A stretch of 64,000 bases of DNA from Trema orientale (taxonomy: Eukaryota; Streptophyta; Magnoliopsida; Rosales; Cannabaceae), in assembly GCA_002914845.1 (NCBI GenBank), contig JXTC01000050.1:653064-717063 (forward strand), read 5' to 3'. Below the pieces are notes generated by a model, which worked only from the letters and a program-made list of their open reading frames with translations, did not search any database and had not been told where the DNA came from. This document shows, one piece after another, positions 38,564 through 50,717 of this stretch (position 1 is its first letter; each line of letters starts with the position of its first letter). The position numbers were made by a program, and so were the translations under genes.

Positions 38564-38727
38564 GGGGCTAGCTCAGTTGGTCCAAGGCTTGAGAGATGTG
38601 TGTGTGAGTTTGGAGGGGTCAGGAGTTCAAGCCTTAGTAGAGAGTGTATATGTGTGTTATTTTTCTTTAAATTTGTAGTAAGTGGTGGTCATTAGTTAAG
38701 CCCCACTTTTTAAAAAATATATATATA
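38564..38727 (+). mobile_element. tRNA-derived SINE
   Basis: Starts GGGGCTAGCTCAGTTGG. The A-box-like TAGCTCAGTTGG is at 38569-38580 and the B-box-like GGAGTTCAAGCC at 38622-38633, spaced as in RNA polymerase III tRNA promoters. There is no closing acceptor stem, so it is not a functional tRNA. A non-tRNA body and an A/T tail follow. The flanks CATGGTATTTA (38548) and CTTGGTATTATT (38728) look like imperfect target duplications. It is nested in the solo LTR. Confidence 0.7.
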
Positions 38728-39726
38728 CTTGGTATTATTGCTATATATTTGGTATTATTGTTCATTTAGCCTCAAAGTTTCAAAATAGTGGTCTATGATT
38801 TTACATAGTTGAAAAATTTTTTAAAACCCAATTCACCCCGCTCTTAGGTGGCTAACACTTTTTTTATGATAAAGAACAATACTACTACAATATTATAAAC
38901 GCTCTTTTATTATAATTCCATTAACAATAAAATTTTATCTTAATCGGAAAAACTTCTTCGGATCCGTCACTGGTTTTAGGTTTTTTTAATTTTTTTCAAA
39001 TTTATGACTGGAATAACATAATATTACATTATTTATAGTTAGCTTTCAATGTAAAAATAAACTTAAAAATCATATATCCAAACTTAAAATAAACTGGTAT
39101 GATTTTTTTTATCCCTTAGTTAATTATTAAATATATATTACCCAAGAAGTTAGGTCAGTCAATTTTACCTTTAAAAAAAGTTAGGTCTTGAGGTAAAAAT
39201 TTAGAAAATCTGTCAAGATATTTAACATTTTTCTTAAAATAACAAGAACTGATCAAAAGCTGTATTATACTTGTTTCATAAAGGCGTGACACACTTCTGA
39301 GCTGTTTTCTAGTGGGAGAAAATTAGTGCATAGAGACTTATTTGTTTTGCAACGTTCGGCTTTCATTTTACACGTTTTCAGTTGGATACATGTCTGATAT
39401 CATAATCGGTTGTCATAGTTGGTGATGAAAGAGCGCATTACATCGGTATTGACCTTAAAGTACAAAAGCTTAATCAATTTTGTTGCTGGTTAATAATCTT
39501 AAGGCGTTATGATTGCAGGCATAGCTTTTTGGTAACACACCTTCTCCCAATATAGTGGTCTTGAGTTTGGGTTTAATTCTTAATTTTGCTTCTTTTATTC
39601 TCACTTGTGTTTCAGGAGATTTTGTCTCTCTTTTTTTTTCAGCATGCTCTTTGCTTTGAAGTTTCGTTCTTAATCGACCTGGTAAGACTAAGCATCCTTC
39701 TTATGTTTCTTTGGTTATTTTAACAC

Positions 39727-40500
39727 TATTGGTGTGCATTTTTGTCCTTAAACCAACGCGCGCCACGTGACTCTGAATGATTTTTTTAAAAGAGACCGAA
39801 ACCCATAGATTTATTATAGGTTTGGCCCGTACAACTTTGAAGAAAGTCATAAATGGACTTTTTACCAAAATCTTGTGGAGTACTGGTATGGTACTTGTCA
39901 ATTCTCCTTCAAGAATGATGTTAGAATAATAGATAATAATCAATGGAGTACTATACTTCTTGGGAATAAGCGAGAAGAAGGAGAAAAGATAAGTAGAGTT
40001 GGAATTATAGCGGCTCACGTCTTGTAATAGAAATAGGATACTATTTATAGTGGTCTTGTGGCCCTAAGATTGCTAGAGTTGATGGCCACGTGTCCCCTTC
40101 CTCTGAAACAGTGAAAAGTTTTTTACCTACTTGTACATACAAGAGTAGGCAAGGGTACACGTGTCACTATTTGTGAGTATTGCATGTAGTTCACATTTGT
40201 AGAATATTCTCAGAGAATATGCCACGTGATTGGATTCTCAACACTGGCCTTCATGGTCAGAGTATAATTGCATGGTATAGACGATCAGTTGTTATTGACG
40301 ATACCGGCCCCTGGCCTATTAGGGCTGGTCATTTCTAATAGGGTCAGATTCTGAGTTATTCGATCAAGTAGCTTTCATCTTAGTGATCCAATCACAAGCT
40401 CGAATGGGCTCTAGTGCTAATGGCGAGTTACACACTATTTGATCTCTCATTCACTTGCCACATATATTTATATTACTGGTCGGGAAATGTACCTCCAACA
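39727..40500 (-). mobile_element. Solo LTR (774 bp), minus orientation
   Basis: Read on the minus strand it begins TGTTGGAGGTACATTTCCC and ends AAAAATGCACACCAATA (final CA mutated to TA). The ending is like that of the 7837 solo LTR (AAAATCCACACCAACA). The flanks AACAC (39722-39726) and GACAC (40502-40506) are the probable 5-bp duplication. The duplicate spacer reads TTTAACACAATATTTTC at 49853, the uninterrupted site. Four CACGTG-type motifs occur (about 39768, 40087, 40158, 40222). Confidence 0.8.
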
Positions 40501-42089
40501 TGACACAATATTTTCTTAACTCTCATCCAAAAAACTATTCCAAACTAAAATATTAGGGCCATAATTGCTTCTCTGTCTCTTTGGCTAAAGGTGAATACAG
40601 ATGTTTCCGCTTCTGATAGTCCTAGGTTGTCTGATCGTTCTTTTTACTTGCTGAGAGTTTGTTAGGGGGATGTTATTCTACTCCTTTGGAAGTGGGATTT
40701 GTATTTAAGACAGAGTTGACAGCCGTTATTCATACTATTTAGTTTACATGGTAGTATGATTAGAGAGTGATTTAGCTTATGTGGTAGCGCTTCTTTGCTC
40801 ACATTCTTTAAGGATTCCAGTTTCTGCTTGGATTCGTATATTAGGATTTATTGCTTTGAATGATTATTTAGATTGATGGTGAGTTACTGAGCCACTAGGC
40901 GAGAGACTTAGAACCCGCACATAGTGTTGTATGATACACCTAATTAGGTTAGTATCAGGATGCTAGGTACTTTAATTAATAAGAGTACTACAGAATTATG
41001 GTAGGGGGATGAGCACTCTATCGTATTTGATTAGTACTATGTACACTGATGTGTTTTGGATATACATTTATATATGTGGATTTTAAATGATTTCAAATAC
41101 AAGTATGGATAATTAGATTTAAAAATCATTTTGAGAAATACTAACCACGTATATTTTCTTAAACATATCGATTTCGAGAACAACAATTGAATTCCTACTG
41201 CATAGGCATTCCAATGTTTACCCATTTTCTCACCTCTTTTCCCTATCAGATAGCGCTCAATGTGATTTGGGTAACTCCAGAGCGAAATAATTTTAGAATA
41301 ACTTAATTAATTTCAATCCTAGTGGTTGGTAACTATTTATTAGAGATTATTATATTATTCTAGCCTATATTTTGATTTGTATCAAGAATTAGAATCCACT
41401 TATGGATTTGGTTTGTATTATTATTATGCCTTACTTTGTGACGATAGTGATCATGCATGGATACGTTATATAATTTTTACTATCAATCTACATTAAATGG
41501 GTGTTCACAAAAATATGAGAATTGATTTTTTTTTCTTATCGATGGAAACTAGAAAAGAGAAGAAGCAATATCAGATAATTTATAAATGGGTTAATTGTAC
41601 AAAAATAAATGAAGGTTAACTACAAAAAAACCTATGAAGTTTGGTGTACGGAAAAAAAAACACCATTTTGAACATCAAAAGATTTGTACTCTATGTCTGT
41701 AGTGGTACAATATAAATTTTACTCAATTTAAAAATTCTTGGTTTAGTTGTGAAAATGTCCAAAACCAATTCCATTTTTCCTTTTGAAGTATAAGAATTCT
41801 AACTAATAAACTACTCCAAAATTTTATACTCACTATTAAACACAGATCGCATAATAATTTGAAAACCAAAGTCCAACGCAAGTCTATAGATCATCATCAT
41901 CCACATATAAGTACTAAGTATTAATATGGCATATAGAGTTTACTGATATAATCATAAGTAGTAACCTCGGTTCGATACTAAACAAGTTCTACTTAATCCA
42001 AAATAGAGACATAATCTAAAGCTCCTAGTATTAGCAAGATACAAACTACAACTAAGATCAGGTGGTCTCCTAATCTGTCTATTCACCTA

Positions 42090-43745
42090 AGTTATACTGG
42101 ACACCACCTAATAAAAGGAAGGTAGGGGTAAGCTTGAAATTGTCAATAGGTAAACAGTTAGATTTTTTAAAACCGTTCCGTAATGAAAGGTACTTGCATC
42201 GTTAGTTTAATCCAAAACAAGTTTATAAACTATATAAATATATCATTTTCCCAAAATCTATAATCCATATATATATACAAGAAATCATAATCAAATGATA
42301 CAGAAATATATCATATAGCACATGATACAAATCACCTACTACCTAAGAGTTCATATTCTCTCATCATGAAACCAAGATGCTAGCACTATGTATGCCATAT
42401 AACTTGACCCGTCACCTACTCGATACCTAGAGGGGCAACTTAATGCCTACAGCTGCTATGAGGAAGGTTATATCAGAGAAACCCCGCATGGGTTTACAGA
42501 CTCTACACCGACGCTAGGGGACAATGCCACTTGTAAACTCGTAATACTAATACGGTACTTATGTGTGATAGTATGAAACATGCAATAGGAAAAACTATAA
42601 AAAAAACAACCATGCAAAACTTTATTTTTCAAATAATACTCTAGTTTTACATAAAAGGACCGTCTTAAGTTTTTAGAAAAACAGATTGCATAATAGCTAT
42701 ATTTTTAATAAATCACAATTTTTTCCAAAACAAAAAAGATCCCAGAGTAATAAAGTATAGTCCATATCATTCAAAACCAATTATATTTGTGTAAACAACT
42801 CAATTTTCACAAAATTCATAACATGGAATATAATACAACTTTTTATACATAACTAGTACGAAACAATAGTAATTGAGTCCCTACCTCACTGATATAGTTA
42901 TACGAAGCTATCAAGTGACTTTGGTATCCTTCAATAGTCAGTTAGAGGTTCAGGAAGTGATTCTAAGCCTCAGGTCGTTCACTTTGGTAGGTCATTTTTC
43001 TGCCAAAGTCTCAAATGGTGACTTCGAGGTCATAAGCATGTTTGTCGTGGTAAAAATAGCTAAGATAGCTATATAGCTCCCTAATTCGGGTCCAAGATGA
43101 AACTCGCTCTCTGACACGTGAATCGAGATGATTCTCAGACCTTGGTGTATTGAAATTTGTTTATGCTGCAAAACATATCAACATTATATATTAATGCTCA
43201 TTTCTCGATCATACTAAACTCAATTTCGACATTGAAATCTTATTTCAAGGTCTCATGCAAAAATTTAAACTCAAAAGTGTAGAAATTTTCCAAAAATAGT
43301 AACGCTCTAATAGGGTTGAGTTAAGGTACAAGAGAAGTTCCGTTTCAAAACTGACGATGAGAGGAAGAAAATGAGACCGGTTGTAGCTCCCCAAGTGGCT
43401 GAACAGTAGCATGGTGGCATTGGGAAGCTCTGTGGCTATTTCTCATTTTTCTGGCAATATGGCGACGGGTTTTTTCGGGGTTGCTTGTTTGCTAGGTAGT
43501 GGTAGCTCGCCATAAAAATTGCTAGAGATGGCCCGATTAGTGCAATAGTGAGGGAGAAAAAGGAAGAGAAAGTAGAAGAAGAAGAAAAAGAAGAAGAAGA
43601 ATGACGAGATGCGGCGAGTGACCACATGGAAATGAAAGATTGGGGAGAATGATATTGACTTTCAAGTGGGACCTACATTTTTTTTTTACAATTCATAATT
43701 TTAGTTAAAATTCCAATTTATCCTTAATAAAAATGGTTCTTTACA
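42090..43745 (-). mobile_element. Diverged LTR of the 23376/29360 family
   Basis: Blocks correspond in order to the large LTRs: TACATGGTTAGTTTAATCCAAAA-like at 42190, the CTCTCATCATGAAACCAAGATG block at 42357, GAGGGGCAAC with TGCCTAC at 42430, CTCTACACCGACG at 42500 and TCCCTACCTCACT at 42878. An intronless GC-richer block then precedes TTATCCTTAATAAAAATGG near 43720. No partner LTR or interior was found, so it is a solo or truncated LTR. Both ends are uncertain. Confidence 0.6.
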
Positions 43746-44228
43746 AACATAAATTGGGCAATATATGGACGAAGGGTACAAATTTTCTGAATTTCAAAAT
43801 GTAAAAGTATTTTTTGCCTGAAACCAAAAAATATGGCTAGAAATTGCCAAAAGATTGAATTTCAAGGTTTTTTTTCTTTTAGCAATTAACCCTTTATAAA
43901 CTATTTCAAAATTGTCATTCTCTGTTTCAAAGCTGCTGTTGTTCTAAAATTCTATAAAACAGGAAATTGTCCACCACTTTCATAAAATAATTTATGAATA
44001 TACCTTTGTAAAATTTCCATTATACCACAGATCTGAAATTTGGGTCGTGATAAAAAGAGTGATACTATAATGTGTCAATCTGTTACTAGCTAATTATGAT
44101 TACTTTAGGTAGAGCTCATGTTGAACCCAGTTTATTAAATAAAATCACACAATAACAGACTGACATATTATTATGGAGTTGGGTACTACTAATGCTCATA
44201 GTATTGCTCTGACAAAAATGGTACTTTG

Positions 44229-44232
<4 letters not shown>

Positions 44233-44296
<64 letters not shown>
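44233..44296. repeat. (TA)n microsatellite
   Basis: Uninterrupted TA run of about 64 bp within the duplicated spacer. The matching site at about 16725 has only TATATATG, so the tract expanded in copy B. Confidence 0.95.
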
Positions 44297-44299
<3 letters not shown>

Positions 44300-46696
44300 A
44301 GCTTAATGTTACCAGATTGTTTATAAGTTCCCCGTTATTAGTACTTCCGCAAGAGCAATATTATTGCTATGTATCATACCATTTTTTTAATTTTTCAAGG
44401 TACCATTAGTTGTTATAAGTACTGAACTGATCAACTCATTACAAACTAATAACATGTTACTTTTAGATGTCACACAACTTTATATGACGATTTTGATTGA
44501 TTGAAAAATCAACTACATTAATATTGAACTTTCTGTAAAAGAATCTTCGTGCATTACGTGTATAGTTGTTCTGGATTGTTGGTATAATTATCGACCGTCC
44601 AAAGTAAGGTAATTATAAGGCAGAGTTTCTTGATTATTTGCGGTTGTAATAATCATGAAATACGATCCTGAATTAACCTTCCGAAATTTTAATTTGGTGA
44701 AGAATGTTCTTTCTCTAAAAATTACTACTAAATCATCCCAAAAATTTGTAATAAATGAGGATTTGAAGTTTAAATTAAACACAACTTGGTTTTCATAGTT
44801 TGAAGGTTTGATCTGAGATCAAAGAACCTTGTTGTTGATTTGAAGTTCGGATCTTACGGGTTTTCATGCTGAAAATTTAAAACCATAGAGAAAATCTGTC
44901 TTGAATAGGTCTGGTTGGTCAAGGAGAATTTTGGATTTTCCATGCAACACATCAGAGAAAAGCGGGAAAAAAAATGAAGGATGGAAGTTATTTTGTAAAA
45001 GAGGGGCCGGAGAAGGTCAATGAGCTAAACATAATAGCAATATTGATTATTGTCGATTCTTGTTGTATCAATAATATTATATATTCATATTTTGACAAAT
45101 TTGTTCCTCAAAAAATTGCGAATCCAAACTCAACTTATCATGTTATTCTTATTTCCGAACAATTAAAACATTTACAAAAGACATCTTTGGACTAACATAT
45201 TACATAAGATTCTTTTAATATAAAACAGAAAGTTCTTTTAACATATTACATAAGATTAAATGTATCAATCCGAGTTCTAAGTTCAATATTAAATGTATGA
45301 GACAAGACCCTGAAAACTTACTGAGATAAGAAGTTAATTTCTTCCCAGAGGCCAAAACAACTTAGCTCTTTGAAATCTCTCGCTTGCTAATTTTCATTTA
45401 TGACAAACTATAAACATACGTAGTGCTATAATTATTTTACACACAGACGACGAAAGTCTACATGTAACGTGGCTAGGGTCATGAGAATGGTTGCAATTCC
45501 CATTTCCCCTTCGTACAACTTATTCTCCAATGCCAGAGCTTTTATAGCATTATGGCACTACTACTACTACTCATACTAGTTATATATTACAAGTAATTAG
45601 CAGCTAAGACCAATTAAACAGCTAGAGATCTTACAATCTCATTACTTACAACCCTCTCTCTGGGAACATCAAAGAACACACGTCTGATGAGAAAGATCTT
45701 TCAGAAAATTTGGGACAACCTACTATAACCTGTTGATTGCTTACAAATACCAAGAAATAAGCTTCAAATAACCATTAATTCTCTCAAGAATATTGGAAAT
45801 TTGGGAAGAAAAGAGAAACTCTCTTTATAATTTTATTAAACTCAAACAACTCTAAACAACTGCTCTAAAATAGTACCCTAAGGCTTACAATATATAAGGA
45901 AAACCCTGGTTTAAAATAATAAAATATTCGAAAAAAGGCAACAAAATAAGTAAAAATGCCAAAAATGGGTAACTAAAATGCTGAAAAAAAAATCGCAAAA
46001 ATTGCATTTATTCTTCTCGAGAAAATGGCATTTCTAGAGGGGATTTTTGGTCGACCGAAAGTCATTTTTGGTTTACCTAAAATGTCAATTTTTAGGATTT
46101 TCAGGATCGGTCATAGCGCACAAAAAACTCATCCTCTTTGCGTGTTGTATCATACTCCCCGGGTGGAGAAAATTTTTCCTTGAATTTCCAGCGGTATCTT
46201 CATTCGATGAAACTCCTCAAACCGAAAACATCTACCATTTTAATGTATAATTGTAGCATCAGAAACTCATTCAACTTATATAACTTCTTCTTTTTCATAT
46301 GATTTTGAAAAACCCCAGGAGAATAAATTCTCTTTAGTGCATTCCATATCCACAGTTCTAATAAGATAATCTTCAATATTGATACAATATCAAGATAATC
46401 TTTCACAAGCTTTCCACAAGACATATTAGCATCTCCAAGCTTCTTTCTTTTCCTCCACAAAAATAATAAATCAAAGGACCACCATCACTAAAGAAGTTCA
46501 CTTGTAAGCTTCTCATATGCAAATGTATCGAATAAGAAACAGATCCTTCTTTATTATTCTCAAGACCACAAAGCAAGTTATGACTCACTTGTCTATCTTT
46601 CTCCTTAATTTGCCTTTTAGAATCACAACCAACTTGTTGTTCTAAATTGAAATCTAACACAACACCATCTAATTCAAAATCATCTTTTATATTGAT

Positions 46697-47236
46697 CTAT
46701 TTAACATCGCCATAAATAATAAATTCAAACATAGGGAAAGAAAAAGAGAGAATTACCTCATTAACTAGTTCTACCTCAACATCTTCAATTAAGCTGACAT
46801 TTACTTCTTGTGTTAGAAGTTCTGAAATATCAATCTTCTCTTCAATAAATATCTTTGTTGCATCTGGGACGGCTACTTCAATACTTGCCTTCTTTCCTTG
46901 CAACACAATCACCAGCCCCAAATTTTTCATCTCCTTTTCCGTAACCCGAGGTGTCAAATAAGAGCATCGCAACTTCAGTAGCAATCTAGCATCACCTTCT
47001 ACCAATTCTTCTTCAACTGTGTCACCATAATCATCAAAAGTCGGCTCCTCACCAATCTTCACATTAGTTTGCTTTTTAAAAGTTTCAAGATCAGTCTGTA
47101 CTTTGATTTTAGTAGCACAAACTTTCTTAGCTTGTTCTTCAAAATTTCTAGAGGACTCATATTCTTCTTTAAGGTCACTTTCTTGAACAATTTTTCTCCA
47201 GAAAGTGCTATAGCTAGATAAGAAATTAGACTGCAC
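46697..47236 (-). pseudogene. Spacer/post-gag fragment of the retrotransposon
   Basis: Open frame of 179 codons rich in Glu, Lys and Val, with EEPTFDDYGDTVEEELVEGDARLLL. This resembles the acidic linker between Gag and protease in some Ty3 elements. No catalytic protease motif was seen. It is probably a residue of the element and not a host gene. Confidence 0.5.
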
Positions 47237-47350
47237 GAGAGACTAATGATCAATTGGTAAGAAGTTGGCTATTAATTGGGTTCTCATCTTTTTTCAACTC
47301 TTAATTTTCTACTTCCTTTCTTGAATTCTCCTACTTTGAATAAAGTCCCA

Positions 47351-47960
47351 TCAGGAAACTACAAAACTTTTAAATTTTCTAGCAACTAAGAAAACTTGTT
47401 TAGAGGGCTCTATGTCCACATATTTAAAATATTTATCAACCTTAGCAATCCATTCTAAAAATTCCTCTGGTTCAAAAAAATTGTCAAAACTAGGAATCCT
47501 AACTTTATCGAAATTATCTCGAAAAGGATATTTGGAATACCTAAAAGATAAGTTTTTGGAATTATCTTCGAAATAAATACCTACTCGTGAATTGTTCACC
47601 ATCGAAGACATATTTTTCACTATGCTTCTTTGGTCTAATCGTCATTGGGATCGATTGGGCACACTAATTTCAAAACCTTTGACATTTTCTACTCTAGGAT
47701 TTTTGAATAGCTATGACGAAGAAATAATTTTGGCATCCAACTGTCCTCGAGGCTTGGGCTGAGCCACTCCCATAGTAGTGTCAGCCCTGAATCGTGATGA
47801 CTATGACTCTGGATTTGATTTTGGAGAGCCAATAATGCAACTATCTACTTCGTTAATTAGGCCACATGTTGCTCTAATTACGTCGTCCGATCACATTCAT
47901 AGACTTCATCCACGGGGATCTCGTTGGCTGGGCGTCTTTTTGGCGGCATCTTGTTAAGAA
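47351..47960 (-). pseudogene. Ty3-type gag fragment
   Basis: The reading starts at the ATG near 47951 (MPPKRRPANEIPVDEVYE, then a stop). It resumes in a frame carrying KVRIPSFDNFFEPEEFLEWI and YVDIEPSKQVFLVARK, the hallmark region of Ty3-type Gag (consensus around IPSFDG...PEEFLDWL). Interrupting stops and frame changes show that it is dead. The zinc knuckle is absent. Confidence 0.75.
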
Positions 47961-48729
47961 TGAACAAGGCTCTAATACCAATTAATATAGGAAAAGCTTC
48001 TGATGAGAAAGTTCTTTTAAAAAATTGGGAACAACCTACTATAACCTGTTGATACACTTATGAATACCAAGAAATAGGCTTCAAACAACTGTTGATTCTC
48101 TCAAGAATACTGAAAATTTAAAAAGAAAAGAGAAAGTCTCTCTATAGTTTTATTAAACTCAAATAATTCTAAATAACTGCTCTAAAATAGTGCCCTAAGG
48201 CTCACAATATATAGGGAACTAAAGAAAATATGAAACCCTAGTTTAAAATAATAAAATATTCAAAAAATGTAATAAAATTAGTAAAAACGCTAAAGATGTG
48301 TAACTAAAACGCTGAAAAAAAAAATCACAAAAATCACATTTTCGATTGATCAAAAATGCGTTTTCGGTCAACCGATTCTTTCCGAGAAAATGGCATTTCT
48401 AAAGGGGATTTTCGATCGACCGAAAGTGATTTTCAGTCTACCTAAAATGCCAATTTTCAGGATCGGTCGTGACGCACGAAAAATTTGTCCTCTTTGCGCG
48501 TTGCATTACCTCGAGTGTCTGCTGCTGTATGTTTCCAAAAATTGCTAAATTAGTGTCCCGGTCCGATTGCGGCAAAGGCCAAACAGGCTCGTGAAACGTC
48601 GTTATTCACCAAGAAAAATATCGGGGAGAAATCCGACTCCATCTCAACATTGCCATCAAAGTAGAATAACAATTTGAACAATGTGAGAATAATATTTTTT
48701 AAATTTCATGCTTATTTGAATATTTCTTT

Positions 48730-49860
48730 TAAATTTGTTGACTTTGTGAATTATTATTAAGAGATATTTCAAAAGAAAACTATATCAATTCCCCATAAGA
48801 AAAACTGATGATAAATTAAAAATAAATAGATTGAAAATTAATTTTGTACAACTTCCTACATACCCTAGGCTAAGAACTCTGTGTTATTTTTGAGACAAAA
48901 TTTGAAGAACTCTGTGTAAAATCTGAGACAAAATTTAAAGAGCATATTTATTTACGCAAAAACGTTCATATCAATAATTATAATGTATTGAAAAGAAAAA
49001 TAACATAATATTATAAACACTTTTTAATATTATAATTCCATTAACAATAAAATTTTATTTTAATCAAGCCATGTCCCCAGTGGAAAAAGAAAAATTTCCT
49101 TGGATCTGCCACTGGTTTATTGGGGTTTTTTCTTTTTTCTTTCTTTCTATTCATAACTTGAATTACATAGTATTATACATTAGTTATAGTTAGCTTTCAA
49201 TGTAAAAATAAACTCAAAAATCATATATAGTGTATGATTTTTTTTGTCTTTTAGTTATTAATTAAATATATAGTTAGGTCATTCAATATTACCTAAGAAA
49301 AGAATTAGTTAGGTCATTGAGGTAAAAATTTAGAAGAAAATATTTCTCAGTACATTTAAGATTTTTCTTATAATAACAAGAACTCAAAAGCTGTTTTACT
49401 TGTTTCACAGAAACATTACCCACTTCCGAGCTATTTTCTAGTGGGAGAAATTACTTGTTTCACAAAGGCATGACACACTTGTAGAGACTCATATTTGTTT
49501 TGCAACGTTTCGGCTTTCATTTTACACGTTTTCACTTGGATATACGTATGATGATATCATGATCAGTTGTCATAGTTCTTGATAAAAGCGCGCATTACAT
49601 CAGTATTTACTTTAGAATAATTGTGCATAAATAAGATATATGCAATTTAAAAAGTTAACCAATTTTATTTCTGTTTAATAATTTTAAGACTTTATGATGG
49701 CAGACATAGTCGGTTGATAACGCACCTTCTTCCAAATGTAGTGATACAGCTGAATTCGAATTTAATTCTTCAATTTTGCTTTTGTTCACTTGAAGTTTCG
49801 TTCTTAATTGGGCTGATAAGACTTAGAATTCTTCTTATGTTTCTTTGGTTGTTTAACACA
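48730..49860. repeat. Duplicated upstream spacer, copy 2
   Basis: Partner of 36590-39726 without its three insertions. It directly abuts the AP3 last-exon fragment. This shows that the AP3 promoter, exons 1-2 and most of exon 3 were lost in one deletion or by a series of deletions ending at 48667. Confidence 0.75.
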
Positions 49861-50342
49861 ATATTTTCTTTAGTGATCCAAATTAAACTCCAAAAGGAAA
49901 AGTAAATAAAAACCTTGAAATTCATTTCCAGCGGAAAAATAAAGTAAAATTTTATATGATTAATTTTAAGAGGCACACAAATTTATATGATTTTTTCGTG
50001 ACTCATTGATAAGTGGGTATGTAATCAAACATTATTTTTTTTTTTCAATGGATTATGTACGTTTTGTACGAATAAGCAGAGATTCGAAACCTCTCTACTT
50101 ATATTTATCATATGTAGTTGCGCTGGACTGTCGCGTACTTAACCTGGAAAGCAAATTAATAGGTGATATGATAGAGTGTCTTATATGCAGTTGGCCTAAA
50201 ATTGTGGCTATAAATCTAAATCACGCTTGACTCGTTTAGAACGTATACCTTTCTTTTAATTCGGTACTATATTCTATTATCTGATATTGATTATTGGAAA
50301 ATGCAACATCGTGATAATTTTGTCTAGATTTATAACTTGAAT

Positions 50343-50520
50343 GATGTGTGGCAAATATTTGATGGAGTTGAGATTTTATTTCAATTATGTGGGTATAACA
50401 ATGATGACGGGGAGCTATTGAGTAATTTCCTTTTGAGGAAACATCTCTTGTTAGCTAACCATATCAAAAAGGGAATAAAAACAAGAAAATTGGTAGAAAG
50501 GCAGATGAGCCATTAGCCAT
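50343..50520 (-). pseudogene. Aspartyl-protease exon-1 relic
   Basis: The minus strand gives ATG at 50520 and MANGSSAFLPIFLFLFPF followed by a stop. That is a signal-peptide-like stretch matching the DNA of AP2 exon 1 (AAAACAAGAAAATTGGTAGAAAGGCAGATG against AAAACAAAAGAAAATTGGAGGAAAGGAAGATG in plus-strand terms, both shortened). Downstream, GCAAATATTTGATGG at 50353 matches AP2 at 34757. No exon 2 or 3 follows. It is a further dead copy, separate from AP3 because upstream-type spacer lies between them. Confidence 0.7.
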
Positions 50521-50528
50521 GGATATAA

Positions 50529-50717
50529 GGCCGGTTTGGGATAGCTTTTACTTCTTGAAGTAAAAGTATAAAAAGATCTTCCTAAAAAACATGGTAGGTC
50601 CATGCTTCTTTAAAAAGATCTTTTGGATACAAAAAGATCTTCTAAAAATTCATCCAAACACTCTTAAAAGATCTTTTGAGCCCTAAAAGATCTTTGAAAG
50701 CTGTGCCAAACAGGCCC
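50529..50717. mobile_element. hAT-like MITE, ~189 bp
   Basis: The left end GGCCGGTTTGGGATAGCTTTTA and the complement of the right end, GGGCCTGTTTGGCACAGCTTTC, form terminal inverted repeats. The interior has repeated AAAAGATCTT words. It lies between the AP-type TATA box and the exon-1 relic, at a place uninterrupted in AP2. The 8-bp target duplication is not clear. Confidence 0.7.

Larger units (their letters stand above)
37150..38857 (+). mobile_element. Solo LTR, ~1.7 kb, TSD CTTTT
   Basis: Begins TGTTAAGAAATTAAAG and ends AATTCACCCCGCTCTTAGGTGGCTAACA, so it has LTR-type TG...CA ends. The direct repeat CTTTT flanks it at 37145-37149 and 38858-38862. The CACCCC-CTCTTAGGTG ending resembles long Ty1/copia LTRs (family recollection). 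Internal features are a block of TTTCGGTCGACCGAAAA-type words (about 37640-37800), about five imperfect tandem units of 40-50 bp around GTTGTCACCGGAGTCTAAAC (38090-38275), and a nested SINE. The duplicate spacer near 49010-49030 reads through the site without the insertion. Confidence 0.82.
36590..39726. repeat. Duplicated upstream spacer, copy 1 (interrupted)
   Basis: Matches 48730-49860 in the same orientation. Shared blocks are AATTCCCCATA, AACTTCCTACATA, TATAATTCCATTAACAATAA, GGCTTTCATTTTACACGTTT and CTTATGTTTCTTTGGTT. Copy 1 carries the MITE at 36831, the solo LTR at 37150 and, at its right edge, the solo LTR at 39727. Copy 2 lacks all three. Confidence 0.75.
40855..45684. repeat. Duplicated inter-gene spacer, copy B
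   Basis: Collinear partner of 13745-23370 plus 31596-32140. It lacks the CACTA, Mutator-like and hAT-like insertions of copy A. It carries instead a diverged Ty3-type LTR (about 42.1-43.75 kb) and a long (TA)n. It ends in the AP relic at 45.6 kb, as copy A ends in AP2. Confidence 0.8.
45685..48508 (-). mobile_element. Truncated Ty3-type LTR retrotransposon (gag only)
   Basis: The direct LTRs are 45685-46152 and 48001-48508. Both start TGATGAGAAAG, contain a GGTCGACCGAAAG-type block and end with GTTG(T/C)AT.A. The orientation is minus. The complement beside 48001 reads TTGGTATTAGAGCC, an initiator-Met primer-binding site, and the complement beside 46152 reads CCCGGGGAGTATG, a polypurine-like tract. 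The 1.85-kb interior carries parts of gag but no protease, reverse transcriptase or integrase. The target duplication is unclear (ACGTC against CCTCG). It interrupts the AP3 last exon. Confidence 0.85.
45636..48667 (-). pseudogene. AP3: last-exon aspartyl-protease relic split by a retrotransposon
   Basis: Two pieces match the final part of AP2 exon 3. 45636-45684 corresponds to about 32130-32190 with a ~20-bp deletion that removes the codons for the C-terminal residues. 48509-48667 corresponds to about 32196-32350 and still encodes the CLAFAA and FLVNND region in broken form. Between them sits a 2.8-kb LTR element. To the right of 48667 the match jumps to sequence that lies upstream of AP2 (36.6 kb onward). 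Exons 1 and 2, the introns and most of exon 3, including both catalytic motifs, have therefore been deleted. Confidence 0.85.

Noticed and set aside
44173..44409. Frame encoding a Tyr-Ile repeat peptide
   Set aside because: Translation of the TA microsatellite.
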